Positions 1 to 7,062 of a stretch of 7,940 nt of DNA are shown here, piece by piece. The stretch comes from Betaproteobacteria bacterium UBA7395 (GTDB taxonomy: Bacteria; Pseudomonadota; Gammaproteobacteria; Burkholderiales; Rhodocyclaceae): the NCBI GenBank assembly GCA_002470165.1, contig DKNF01000110.1:1-7940 (forward strand), read 5' to 3'. Position 1 is the first letter of the stretch. Each line of letters opens with the position of its first letter. The notes beneath the pieces are model-generated. The model was not told where the DNA came from and searched no databases. It saw only the letters and a program-made list of their open reading frames with translations. A program made the position numbers and the translations under genes.

Positions 1-993
1 CCGCCCGGCCTCGATCTTGGACAGGTCGAGGATGTCGTTGATCACCGTCAGCAGATGCTGACCGGCCGCCTCGATCTTGCGCAGGCGCTCCCGCTGCCAC
101 GGATTGAGCGCCGTACGCTGAAGCAGGCCGGTCAGGCCGATCACCGCATTGAGCGGTGTGCGTATCTCGTGGCTCATGTTGGCCAGGAAACGGGTCTTGG
201 CGCTGCTGGCAATCCGCGCCTGCTCCATGGCGGCGGTCCGCTCCTTGAGCAGCACCTGCAGCGAGTCGCGGTGTTCGCGCAGGCTCTGGTCGCGGGTGCG
301 GATTTCGTCGAGCATCGCGTTCAACCCCCTGGCCAGGGTGTCGAGTTCGTGGATGCGGCTGGGGTGTGCCCGGAGGCTGAAGTCGCCGTGTTGCGAAACC
401 TGCTCCAGGAGAACCGTCAGGTCGGCCAGGGGCCGCAAGGCACTGCGACTCAGGCGGCGGGAAAGATGCTGGCCAAGCAGCAGCGCCAGCAGGGCGGTCG
501 AGCAAATGACCGCCAGCTGGACCAGCATCTGCCAGTAAAGCGCCCCCAGGCTGACGCGCAGATACAGGTTGCCGAGCAACTGCTCCTGATGGCGGATCGG
601 CCGGACCAGTTCGACATGACCGGCCAGGTAATCGATTTTCTCACCGACCGCCGGCAGCGCTTGCGTTTCGCTCCCACCGGCCGTCAGGTATTGCGCGAAA
701 GGCAAACCGGCCTCGTCATAAACGACAGCGGCGAGAGCCTCCGGCGCATGCTCGAGTGAGCGCAGCAGCGCCGTGGCATCCTCCGGATTGCGGAACACCA
801 GGCTGGCACCGAGATTTTCGCCGAGGATGGCGGCCTGCCCGCGATGGGCGTGCAGCAGGGCGGAAACGCCAAGGAGCAGGCTGCTGGCGACGACGATCAG
901 CGCAAAAATGCCAAGCGCGCCGGCAAGAATGCGCCGGTTGATACCGGCCAGGCGCTGACCAAGGGGAATCGTCCGGCTATCGTCACGACTCAC
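1..993 (-). CDS. Membrane sensor histidine kinase with CHASE8-like periplasmic domain, HAMP and HisKA (partial, C-terminus beyond window)
   Basis: The frame is open for 331 codons from a GTG at 993 and leaves the window at base 1. In order it shows a short cytoplasmic N-terminus, a membrane helix (about residues 22-48), a periplasmic segment (about 49-150), a second helix (about 154-175), a HAMP-like linker (about 177-235), a short coiled coil (about 236-262) and a HisKA dimerisation domain. The H-box reads [18 protein letters not shown], with H275 as the predicted phosphoacceptor. The periplasmic pattern ([21 protein letters not shown], then [15 protein letters not shown]) resembles the CHASE8 domain of YfiN-type proteins. 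The H-box is of the type common in hybrid kinases, so an HATPase domain and one or more receiver domains are expected beyond the edge. GTG is chosen because it overlaps the upstream YfiR-family gene by GTGA and has GAGGTGG 4 nt upstream. Kinase identity is secure; CHASE8 is a recognition by eye. Confidence 0.9.
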   Translation of the reverse strand, partial: MSRDDSRTIPLGQRLAGINRRILAGALGIFALIVVASSLLLGVSALLHAHRGQAAILGENLGASLVFRNPEDATALLRSLEHAPEALAAVVYDEAGLPFAQYLTAGGSETQALPAVGEKIDYLAGHVELVRPIRHQEQLLGNLYLRVSLGALYWQMLVQLAVICSTALLALLLGQHLSRRLSRSALRPLADLTVLLEQVSQHGDFSLRAHPSRIHELDTLARGLNAMLDEIRTRDQSLREHRDSLQVLLKERTAAMEQARIASSAKTRFLANMSHEIRTPLNAVIGLTGLLQRTALNPWQRERLRKIEAAGQHLLTVINDILDLSKIEAGR

Positions 994-1508
994 TGGACCA
1001 CCTCGCTGGCCAGGCGCAGCAGTTTCGAACCGAGACTGAGGCCACGGTGACGCGCTTCGACAAGATTTGCCCGGAAACCGAGTCGGCCTTCCTGCATGTC
1101 CATGTTCAATACGATGCCGCGCGCACTGCTGCCGGGCGCGTCCGTCACCAGCAGCACCGGACGGTTACCGAGGTATTCGACGACCCGCGGCAGGTTGCCG
1201 ATGGCAGCCTGGCCGAGAAAGACGACATGGCACGGCGCCAGCGCCTCGACGCTGCCTGCCCGGCGGATGGCCAGACTGCTGCCGCCGGCCCGGCGTCCCT
1301 GCAGGGTGTCGATTTCCCGACCAAAGGGATCGGTGCCATAGATGCAGACGTTGAGCACGGGCGGAGGCGGTTCGGGCCAGGTGGTGAAGGCAATGAAGTT
1401 GTACAGCACGCCAGCCTTCAGCTGGTACTCGGTAAAACCCTGGCCGGCAGCCGGCAGCGCCAGCAGCGAGGCACACAGGGCGAGGAACGGAAGCCGCAGG
1501 CGCGTCAT
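990..1508 (-). CDS. YfiR-family (DUF4154) periplasmic signalling protein
   Basis: This 172-residue protein starts with an export signal ([22 protein letters not shown], cleavage likely near residue 22). The mature part has the YfiR hallmarks in order: [15 protein letters not shown] (31-45); a CIYGTDPFG strand (55-63); a PCHVVFLG segment (92-99); an RPVLLVTD strand; and a C-terminal block of GRLGFRANL followed by [12 protein letters not shown]. YfiR of Pseudomonas aeruginosa is a periplasmic dimer that holds the inner-membrane protein YfiN inactive. The downstream neighbour encodes a kinase with a YfiN-like periplasmic domain, so this protein probably binds that kinase. C55 and C93 are the only cysteines in the mature part and may form one disulfide. 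A proline run follows the first motif (PEPPPP, 45-50). The ATG shares one base with the receptor stop (TGATG), which indicates translational coupling. The family call is strong; the partner assignment is inference. Confidence 0.88.
   Translation of the reverse strand: MTRLRLPFLALCASLLALPAAGQGFTEYQLKAGVLYNFIAFTTWPEPPPPVLNVCIYGTDPFGREIDTLQGRRAGGSSLAIRRAGSVEALAPCHVVFLGQAAIGNLPRVVEYLGNRPVLLVTDAPGSSARGIVLNMDMQEGRLGFRANLVEARHRGLSLGSKLLRLASEVVQ
998..1004 (-). promoter_or_regulatory. Ribosome binding site supporting the GTG start of the kinase gene
   Basis: GAGGTGG on the minus strand lies inside the last codons of the YfiR-family gene, 4 nt before the GTG at 993 (7 nt counted from GAGG). It supports the rare start codon and a GTGA stop/start overlap, so the kinase is probably translated by ribosomes finishing the upstream gene. 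Confidence 0.5.
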
Positions 1509-3496
1509 CAGAAACGGTAATCCATCTTCAACAGCACGGCCCGCCCGTCCTGGGTGAAACTGTCCTGCCAGTTGCTGTCGGCGCCGGGATGGCGGTAGCG
1601 CCGGTCGAACAGATTCCGCACGGCAAGCGACAAGTCCATGCCACGAATCCAGCCCTCGGCACTCAGGTTCAGGTGAGACAGGCTGTAGGCATCGAGGATG
1701 GCACCGTCCAGAGTGCGCCGACGCCCCTCGAAGCGGTACTCGTAACCCAGCCGCAGGCCATGCCAGGGCAGCGGGTAGATCAGGTTGAGCCGCCCCAGCC
1801 AGCGCGGGGAATTCTCCAGTTCCCGGCCCGCTGCCTGGGTGACATCCTGGAACGACACGCTGCCCCGCAGACGAACACCGGAAAGCCAGTGGCGCGCCGC
1901 CGACAGTTCGATGCCCCGGGCATCGATGCGTTGCCCCGAACGGTACTGCGTCAGGCCGCTGGCCGCATCGGTGGTCAGGCTGATGATGTCGTCGAGGCGC
2001 CAGCGGTAGAGCGAAGCCCGCAGGCTGGTACCGTTGCCCAGGCGATGATCGGCAATCAGTTCGTAGGTATCGACGATTTCGTTGTCCAGCCCCGGATTGG
2101 CGATCTGCGAGACGGCATCGTCGTAGTCGCGCTCATAGGCATTCGGTGCTCGATGTGCCCGGCCGTACAGCATCTTCAGGGTAGTCGCCGGCGCCGCCTG
2201 CCAGATCAGGCCGAGTCGCGGACTGATCTGGGAACCGCCGACATCGCTGCGGTCGGCACGCAGGCCGACAACCGAGGTCCAGGCATCGGCAAATTGCCAT
2301 TCGTCCTGGAAATAGATACCGTGACGCCGGCCGTCGCCGCGGATCAAGGTATCGATGCCGACGGTGGTCGGATCGTCGTTGCTCTGCATGATGCGGCTGT
2401 TGCGCTGCCACTCGGCACCGAACAGCAGCTTGTGCCCGGCGATGCCGGTATGCAGCAGACGCAGTTCGCCGCCGTGCCAGTCACTCTCCCCCCTGGCCAG
2501 ATTGGGCACACCGGAATAACGGTAAATGCCGTCATAGCGCTGCCGCCCATAAAAGGCGCGGGCGAGGACTTCAAGTCGGTCATTGAGGTAGCTTTGCCGG
2601 TACTGCACTTGCATCACGCTATAGGCGTCGCGCTGGTAATGGCCGTCGGCCAGCGCATCGGCAAAGAAGGAAGCGGTTGGATCGTCCTTGCGCCGCTTGC
2701 CGCTGGCCATTTCGGCCGACCAGGCGCCGCGCGCGACACGGGCGAAGAACTCGCGGTCGCGCTCGCCATCCTGACCGGCAACCCGCCCGGCCACATCGCT
2801 GCCACCCGGGCCGGCTCCGGGGTAAGCCATGTTCAGCGTCTGGCCGTCGGCGCGCAGACCGGAAACCGAGAACATCGCGTCGACCCCGTTCTCCAGCCGA
2901 CGCCCCCAGCTGATCCGAGCCTCCCGCTGGTTGCCGCGAGACTTCCAGGCCACGGCGGCCTCGCCGCCGTCCAGACTGGCGCCATCGCGGGTGATGATGT
3001 TGACCACGCCGAACATTGCGTTCTGACCATAAACCGCACCGCCCGGTCCACCGATGAACTCGATCCGTTCGACGAGATCGATGTCCACCGGAAAATCGCG
3101 GCCGACGGTGCCGCCGTCGTACAAGGCATCGTTGATCCGATTGCCATTGACCGCGACCAGTACCCGCGTCAGGTAGTCGCCGGGCAGGCCGATGCCGCGG
3201 GTGCCGATGCTGCCGTACTGGCGATCGTACGAGGTATGGATGCCGGGCAGGCTGGACAATGCCTCGTCGAGCGTGCGCCAGCCGAAAGCCTTGATCTCGT
3301 CGCGGGTGATCACACTGGCTGCCGCCGCGACCTCGCTCTGTTTCTGCGCGTACTTGGCTGCACCGGTGACCGTGACTTCGAGCAGATCCTCAAGGCTGAG
3401 CGCTGCCGCATCCACCGATTGCGCACTCGCCGGCGCAGCCGTCGCAATGGCAAGAACGAACGCCGGCAAAAGCGCTCCCGATCTGCTACGCCCCAT
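1508..3496 (-). CDS. TonB-dependent outer-membrane receptor
   Basis: This 662-residue protein has a signal peptide (cleavage likely after ASA, residue 25), a possible TonB box in LEVTVTGAA (about 39-47), a plug domain (about 55-172) and a 22-strand-type beta barrel to the end. Plug landmarks are SVITRDEI, LDEALSSLPGI, RVLVAVNGNRINDALYDG, VERIEFIGGPGGAVYGQNA and GVVNIITR. The barrel includes a YGRAHRAPN block and an NLFDRRY block, and the protein ends in phenylalanine (MDYRF), the usual Bam recognition signal. Such receptors import siderophores, cobalamin or other scarce ligands using TonB energy; the substrate cannot be read here. There is no N-terminal signalling (STN) domain, so any signalling role would not follow the FecA sigma/anti-sigma route. 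It is followed at once by YfiR-family and kinase genes, suggesting it senses or delivers a ligand for that pair. GGGGGAG lies 3 nt before the ATG. The leader gap to the upstream gene is only 44 nt. Confidence 0.93.
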   Translation of the reverse strand: MGRSRSGALLPAFVLAIATAAPASAQSVDAAALSLEDLLEVTVTGAAKYAQKQSEVAAAASVITRDEIKAFGWRTLDEALSSLPGIHTSYDRQYGSIGTRGIGLPGDYLTRVLVAVNGNRINDALYDGGTVGRDFPVDIDLVERIEFIGGPGGAVYGQNAMFGVVNIITRDGASLDGGEAAVAWKSRGNQREARISWGRRLENGVDAMFSVSGLRADGQTLNMAYPGAGPGGSDVAGRVAGQDGERDREFFARVARGAWSAEMASGKRRKDDPTASFFADALADGHYQRDAYSVMQVQYRQSYLNDRLEVLARAFYGRQRYDGIYRYSGVPNLARGESDWHGGELRLLHTGIAGHKLLFGAEWQRNSRIMQSNDDPTTVGIDTLIRGDGRRHGIYFQDEWQFADAWTSVVGLRADRSDVGGSQISPRLGLIWQAAPATTLKMLYGRAHRAPNAYERDYDDAVSQIANPGLDNEIVDTYELIADHRLGNGTSLRASLYRWRLDDIISLTTDAASGLTQYRSGQRIDARGIELSAARHWLSGVRLRGSVSFQDVTQAAGRELENSPRWLGRLNLIYPLPWHGLRLGYEYRFEGRRRTLDGAILDAYSLSHLNLSAEGWIRGMDLSLAVRNLFDRRYRHPGADSNWQDSFTQDGRAVLLKMDYRF

Positions 3497-3540
3497 GATC
3501 TCCCCCGTTTTTTCTGTTCTGTTGCCGTCGAGCGCAAGAA

Positions 3541-4338
3541 TCAGTCAATCTCCTCGACCATCAGCCAGATCGAGCGCGCATCGCGCATCTGCCCGGTGCC
3601 GACGCTGTACGAACCGCCCTGGCGCGTGTTCGCCTGCTGGCCGGTGCCGCCGAGTTCCATCCATTCGCCGAGCCGGCCACTGATCGTGGTGGCCAGTCGC
3701 TGTCCGGCAATCACGCCCCGCCCTTCCTGTTGTTCGGCCTGCTGCGAAATTTCCAGCGTCACCCGATCGCCGCTGACCCGTGGGCTGGCGTGAAAACCGC
3801 TGCCGATGTCGCGATAGACGATGCTGTCGTTGACGATGGCGCCGCCCGGACCGACGGCGATCTGGCGCATCGGCACCGGCAGCGAGCGACCGACCTGGAT
3901 GAAGGCGCGCCCGCCTTCCACGGTCTGCACCCGCTGGGCGGCATTTTCGCCGCGCTGGCTGCGGGTGTCCCAGACGCGGGCATCGACACTGGCCTGCGGC
4001 TTGCCGCCGAAGATGACCTGACCGACGGCTTCGGCGCCCCGGTTGGCGGATTGTTGCTGGCGATCGTGGGCCACGTGGATGATCAAACGCCGGGCCGGCT
4101 TGTCGATCGCCGCCAGCGCCCGCTTGATGTCCTCGCGGTTGCGCGGCGAGGTGCGCAGGAACAGCTGGTTGTTCATGCCGGTCAGCGTGCCGCCCGGCTC
4201 GACCAGCGGCAGCAGGGCCGGCAGCACTTCATCGACCGTCCGGCTCTTGAGTTCGATGACCTCCAGCGACTGCGCCTGGACGATGCCGATCCAGCACAGC
4301 AGAAACAGGCCAAACAGGGTGTGCAGACGCTGGCGCAT
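3541..4338 (-). CDS. Exported mini-secretin-like protein (secretin N / NolW-like domain), function unknown
   Basis: From the ATG at 4338 this is a 265-residue protein. It has a signal peptide (MRQRLHTLFGLFLLCWIGIVQA, cleavage about residue 22). Next comes a secretin-N-like repeat (about 25-90: VIELKSRTVDEVLPALLPLV, a GTLTGMNNQLFLRTSP strand, then REDIKRALAAIDKPARRLIIHV). A Q/R/A-rich linker leads to a segment resembling part of the secretin beta domain (about 138-232: GGRAFIQVGRSLPVP, VYRDIGSGFHASPRV, DRVTLEIS, LATTISGRLGEWMELGG). Full secretins such as PilQ or GspD are much longer and carry extra N domains and the gate; those are missing and no pilus or secretion genes are adjacent. It probably does not form a channel by itself. 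A longer reading from 4359 is possible, but GAGGAG sits 6 nt before the 4338 ATG, which decides the start. The domain relationship is read by eye; no function is assigned. Confidence 0.82.
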   Translation of the reverse strand: MRQRLHTLFGLFLLCWIGIVQAQSLEVIELKSRTVDEVLPALLPLVEPGGTLTGMNNQLFLRTSPRNREDIKRALAAIDKPARRLIIHVAHDRQQQSANRGAEAVGQVIFGGKPQASVDARVWDTRSQRGENAAQRVQTVEGGRAFIQVGRSLPVPMRQIAVGPGGAIVNDSIVYRDIGSGFHASPRVSGDRVTLEISQQAEQQEGRGVIAGQRLATTISGRLGEWMELGGTGQQANTRQGGSYSVGTGQMRDARSIWLMVEEID

Positions 4339-4344
4339 GGTCTT

Positions 4345-4350
4345 CTCCTC
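4345..4350 (-). promoter_or_regulatory. Ribosome binding site of the mini-secretin gene, overlapping the zapE stop
   Basis: GAGGAG on the minus strand uses the last two bases of the zapE TGA stop and lies 6 nt before the ATG at 4338. It fixes that start and implies translation coupled to zapE. Confidence 0.6.
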
Positions 4351-5467
4351 AGGGTGCAACGATATGCGGCTGGGCCAGATATTCGCGCGAGTTCATCTCG
4401 GTCAGGCGGCTCACTGTACGCTTGAATTCGCTGGCCTGGGTACCTTCTGTGTATAGCGCGTCGGCTGCGCACTCGGCGGTGGCGATGAGCTTGACCTTGT
4501 TGTCGTAGAAGACATCGACCAGCCAGGTGAAACGACGGGCTTCCGAGGCCTGGTGTACGGTCATTTTCGGTATCTTCGACAGCAGCACCGTATGGTAGCT
4601 GCGCGAGATTTCGAGATAGTCGTTCTGTGAGCGCGGACCGCCGCACAGGGTGCGGAAGTCGAACCAGATCACGCCATGCCCGCGCCGCACCGTCGGAATG
4701 TCGCGGTCGAGCACCTCGATGTGTCCGCCACGCTTGCCCTCCTCGCCGGCCACCATATGGAAGTATTCGAGCATCTTGGCTTCGGCAGCGTCGTCGGCCG
4801 GATGGTGATAGATCTCGACCTGCTCAAGCGCGCGCAGGCGATAATCGATGCCGGCCTCGACTTCGTAGACGTCGAGATTCCGGTTCAGCAAGGCGATGGC
4901 CGGGAGAAAGCTCTCGCGGTGCAGGCCGTTCGGGTAGAGCCGGTCCGGCGGGTAGTTCGAGGTCATCACCAGGATCACACCGTTGGCAAAAAGCCCTTCG
5001 AGCAGGCGGCCGAGGATCATTGCATCGGCGATGTCGGAGACGTGGAATTCGTCGAAACAGAGCAGGCGCACGTCCTTGGCGATGGCCTCGGCCAGCTTCA
5101 GCATGGGATCGGGCTCGCCCTTGAATTTCTCCAGGTCGCGGTGGATCTGCTGCATGAAGGAATGGAAATGCAGGCGTTTCTTGCGCCGGTACGGAACCGA
5201 GTCGTAGAAGCAATCCATCAGGAAGCTCTTGCCGCGCCCGACGCCGCCCCAGAAATACACGCCCTTGGGCGGCTTGGGCGGGCTGAGCAGGCGCTTGAGG
5301 GTGCTGCCGCGCTGGACCTTGAATTGCAGCAACTGGGTGTAGAGGTTCTGCAGGGCATTCGCCGCCGCCATCTGCGCCGCGTCGGCAACATAGCCGCGTT
5401 CGGCAAGCAGCGCGTTGTAGGCATCGAGCATCCCGGTCGGGGAGACATTGAGTTTTTTATGAGGCAT
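4349..5467 (-). CDS. zapE: Cell division protein ZapE (AFG1-like ATPase)
   Basis: This 372-residue P-loop ATPase belongs to the ZapE/AFG1 family. In E. coli, ZapE acts at the division ring and affects FtsZ assembly in an ATP-dependent way. Visible motifs are Walker A GGVGRGKS (about residues 74-81), the LHFHSFM block just after it, Walker B LLCFDEFHVSD (about 135-145), a sensor-like TSNYPPDRLYPNGLHR block (about 169-184) and a late SEARRFTWLVDVFYDNKVKL segment. All are typical of the family, and the length matches. ATG at 5467 (MPHKKLNVSP) is preferred although no clear ribosome binding site precedes it. The in-frame GTG at 5536 lies in the loop of the lpdA terminator hairpin and is unlikely. 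ATG at 5431 is another option. Location just after odhB-lpdA is a gene order I associate with betaproteobacteria. The terminator in between suggests zapE has its own promoter, but none is convincing by eye. Confidence 0.94.
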   Translation of the reverse strand: MPHKKLNVSPTGMLDAYNALLAERGYVADAAQMAAANALQNLYTQLLQFKVQRGSTLKRLLSPPKPPKGVYFWGGVGRGKSFLMDCFYDSVPYRRKKRLHFHSFMQQIHRDLEKFKGEPDPMLKLAEAIAKDVRLLCFDEFHVSDIADAMILGRLLEGLFANGVILVMTSNYPPDRLYPNGLHRESFLPAIALLNRNLDVYEVEAGIDYRLRALEQVEIYHHPADDAAEAKMLEYFHMVAGEEGKRGGHIEVLDRDIPTVRRGHGVIWFDFRTLCGGPRSQNDYLEISRSYHTVLLSKIPKMTVHQASEARRFTWLVDVFYDNKVKLIATAECAADALYTEGTQASEFKRTVSRLTEMNSREYLAQPHIVAP

Positions 5468-5512
5468 CGAGGCGTCGTTATTCTGGATTGGGGGAAGAGT
5501 CGCTATTTTCGC

Positions 5513-5550
5513 AAATAAAAAAGGCGGTTGCGTCACCGCAACCGCCTTTT
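5513..5550 (-). terminator. Intrinsic terminator of the odhB-lpdA transcript
   Basis: On the minus strand a perfect 14-bp stem (AAAAGGCGGTTGCG pairing with CGCAACCGCCTTTT, arms 5537-5550 and 5519-5532) encloses a GTGA loop. GTGA fits the stable GNRA tetraloop pattern. The stem runs into a T-rich tail (TTTTTTATTT). It begins 18 nt after the lpdA stop, so it should end that transcript. A smaller CCGG-TTTTT-CCGG hairpin lies between the stop and this stem. Confidence 0.9.
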
Positions 5551-5568
5551 GTGCCGGAAAAACCGGGC

Positions 5569-6990
5569 TTAGAAGTGCAGCGAGCGCTTGTCGCAGGCCA
5601 GGGCAGCTTCGTGCACGATTTCCGACAGCGTCGGGTGGGCGTGGCAGATGCGGCCGAGGTCTTCGGAGGCGCCGGCGAATTCCATCGTGACGACGGCTTC
5701 GGCAATCAGTTCGGAAGCATTGTTGCCGATGATATGCACGCCGAGGATGCGGTCGGTCTTGGCGTCGGCCAGGACCTTGACGAAACCGCTGGCGTCGCCG
5801 TGACCGAGGGCACGGCCGCTGGCCAGGAAGGGCACCTTGCCCGGCTTGTAGGCAATGCCTTCGGCCTTGAGCTGCTGTTCGGTCTTGCCGACCCAGGCGA
5901 TTTCCGGATGGGTGTAGACCACGCCCGGAATGGTGTCGAAGTTGCAGTGACCGGCCTGACCGGCGATCAGTTCGGCAACCATGACGCCCTCTTCCGAGGC
6001 CTTGTGCGCCAGCATCGGGCCGCGGACGACGTCGCCGACCGCCCAGACGTTGGGCAGGTTGGTCTGGCAGTGGCCGTTGACTTCAACCTGGCCGCGCTCG
6101 TTCAGCTTGAGGCCGACGGCGTCGCCGTTGAGGCCGTCGGTGTTCGGGATGCGGCCGACCGAAACGATCAGTTTGTCGCATTCGAGCTTCTTGGCGCCGT
6201 CCTTGTCCTCGTATTCGACGGTGACACCCTTCTTGGCCACCGTGACCTTGCCCAGCTTGATGCCGGTGGTGATCTTCAGGCCCTGCTTGGTGAACAACTT
6301 GAGCGCTTCCTTGGCGATGTCCTGGTCGGCGAACGGCAGGAAGTCCGGCGCGGCTTCGAGCACGGTCACGTCGGTACCGAGGCGACGCCAGACCGAGCCC
6401 ATTTCCAGGCCGATGACGCCGGCGCCGATGACGCCCAGGCGCTTCGGCGCGGCGTCGAAATCGAGCGCCCCGACGTTGTCGCAGATGACCTTGTTGTCGA
6501 CCGGGATGCCGTCGAGGTGGCGCGGCTTGGAGCCGGTGGCGATGATCACGTGCTTGGCCAGGACGTCTTCCTCGCCAACCTTGACCTTGTACAGCTCGCC
6601 TTCCTTGCCGGCAAAGCTGGCGTGGCCGTTGAGGCCGGTGACCTTGTTCTTCTTGAACAGGCCGCGGATGCCGCCGGTCAGCTGGGTGACGATGGTGTTC
6701 TTGCGACCGATCATGGTCGGCACGTCGATGCTGACACCCTTGGCCGAGATGCCGTGCATGGCGAAGGAGTGATTGGCTTCCTCGTACAGTTCGGAAGAGC
6801 GCAGCAGTGCCTTCGACGGGATGCAGCCGACGTTCAGGCAGGTGCCGCCAAGACGCGGTTCGCCCTTGGGATCGGCATAGGCGTTGGATTCGGCGCAGGC
6901 GGTGTTGAAGCCGAGCTGGGCGGCGCGGATGGCGGCGACATAGCCGCCGGGACCACCGCCGATAACGAGCACGTCAAATTGCTTGGACAT
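5569..6990 (-). CDS. lpdA: Dihydrolipoyl dehydrogenase (E3 of 2-oxoglutarate dehydrogenase)
   Basis: This 473-residue flavoprotein reoxidises the dihydrolipoyl groups on E2 and passes the electrons through FAD to NAD+. It shows the FAD-binding GGGPGG (11-16), the redox disulfide GGTCLNVGCIPSK with C51 and C56, an ATGSKPR block (151-157), the NAD-binding GAGVIGLE (189-196), the second FAD motif WAVGDVVRGPMLAHKA, and the C-terminal HAHPTLSE with the catalytic H452/E457 pair. Length and motifs are complete. It has no N-terminal lipoyl domain, unlike some pyruvate dehydrogenase E3 proteins, which agrees with assignment to the 2-oxoglutarate complex. It lies 72 nt after odhB, and an AAAGG ribosome site precedes the ATG. 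It is cytoplasmic and probably co-transcribed with odhB, ending at the terminator just downstream. It may also serve other 2-oxoacid dehydrogenases or the glycine cleavage system. Confidence 0.98.
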   Translation of the reverse strand: MSKQFDVLVIGGGPGGYVAAIRAAQLGFNTACAESNAYADPKGEPRLGGTCLNVGCIPSKALLRSSELYEEANHSFAMHGISAKGVSIDVPTMIGRKNTIVTQLTGGIRGLFKKNKVTGLNGHASFAGKEGELYKVKVGEEDVLAKHVIIATGSKPRHLDGIPVDNKVICDNVGALDFDAAPKRLGVIGAGVIGLEMGSVWRRLGTDVTVLEAAPDFLPFADQDIAKEALKLFTKQGLKITTGIKLGKVTVAKKGVTVEYEDKDGAKKLECDKLIVSVGRIPNTDGLNGDAVGLKLNERGQVEVNGHCQTNLPNVWAVGDVVRGPMLAHKASEEGVMVAELIAGQAGHCNFDTIPGVVYTHPEIAWVGKTEQQLKAEGIAYKPGKVPFLASGRALGHGDASGFVKVLADAKTDRILGVHIIGNNASELIAEAVVTMEFAGASEDLGRICHAHPTLSEIVHEAALACDKRSLHF

Positions 6991-7018
6991 GGATCAACCT
7001 TTCTTTCAGATGTGCAAA

Positions 7019-7050
7019 GGCGCCAGCGCCCGTGCGGGAACACTGGCGCC
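7019..7050 (-). other. GC-rich stem-loop between odhB and lpdA
   Basis: The arms GGCGCCAG (7043-7050 on the minus strand) and CTGGCGCC (7019-7026) form a perfect 8-bp stem. The 16-nt interior can add a further short CCC/GGG pairing. It lies 12 nt past the odhB stop and ends 28 nt before the lpdA start. Only TTT follows, so it is a poor terminator; it may protect or process the mRNA, or lower lpdA expression relative to odhB. The structure is seen in the sequence; the role is inference. Confidence 0.55.
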
Positions 7051-7062
7051 GGCGATGCTGGC

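Noticed and set aside
55..759. A 234-codon plus-strand open frame at the left end
   Set aside because: The minus strand of the same region encodes a kinase with membrane helices, HAMP and an intact H-box, so the plus-strand frame is a shadow.
3520..3548. Possible promoter for the receptor operon: TTGACT at 3543-3548 (minus strand) with GCAACA 17 nt downstream
   Set aside because: The -35-like hexamer is good, but the -10 position is a poor match and TTGACT overlaps the end of the preceding coding region. I cannot support it as a promoter by eye.
1589..3793. A 734-codon open frame on the plus strand opposite the TonB-dependent receptor
   Set aside because: It lies antisense to a receptor with a full set of family motifs, its translation shows no recognisable domain, and long antisense frames are common in GC-rich coding DNA because stop codons are rare.
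4676..5518. A 280-codon plus-strand open frame opposite zapE
   Set aside because: It mirrors the codon structure of zapE, which has clear Walker A and B motifs, and ends in the terminator area; no domain is recognisable.
5981..6772. A 263-codon plus-strand open frame opposite lpdA
   Set aside because: It is antisense to a complete, motif-confirmed dihydrolipoyl dehydrogenase and has low-complexity Ser/Pro/Thr-rich content typical of a shadow frame.
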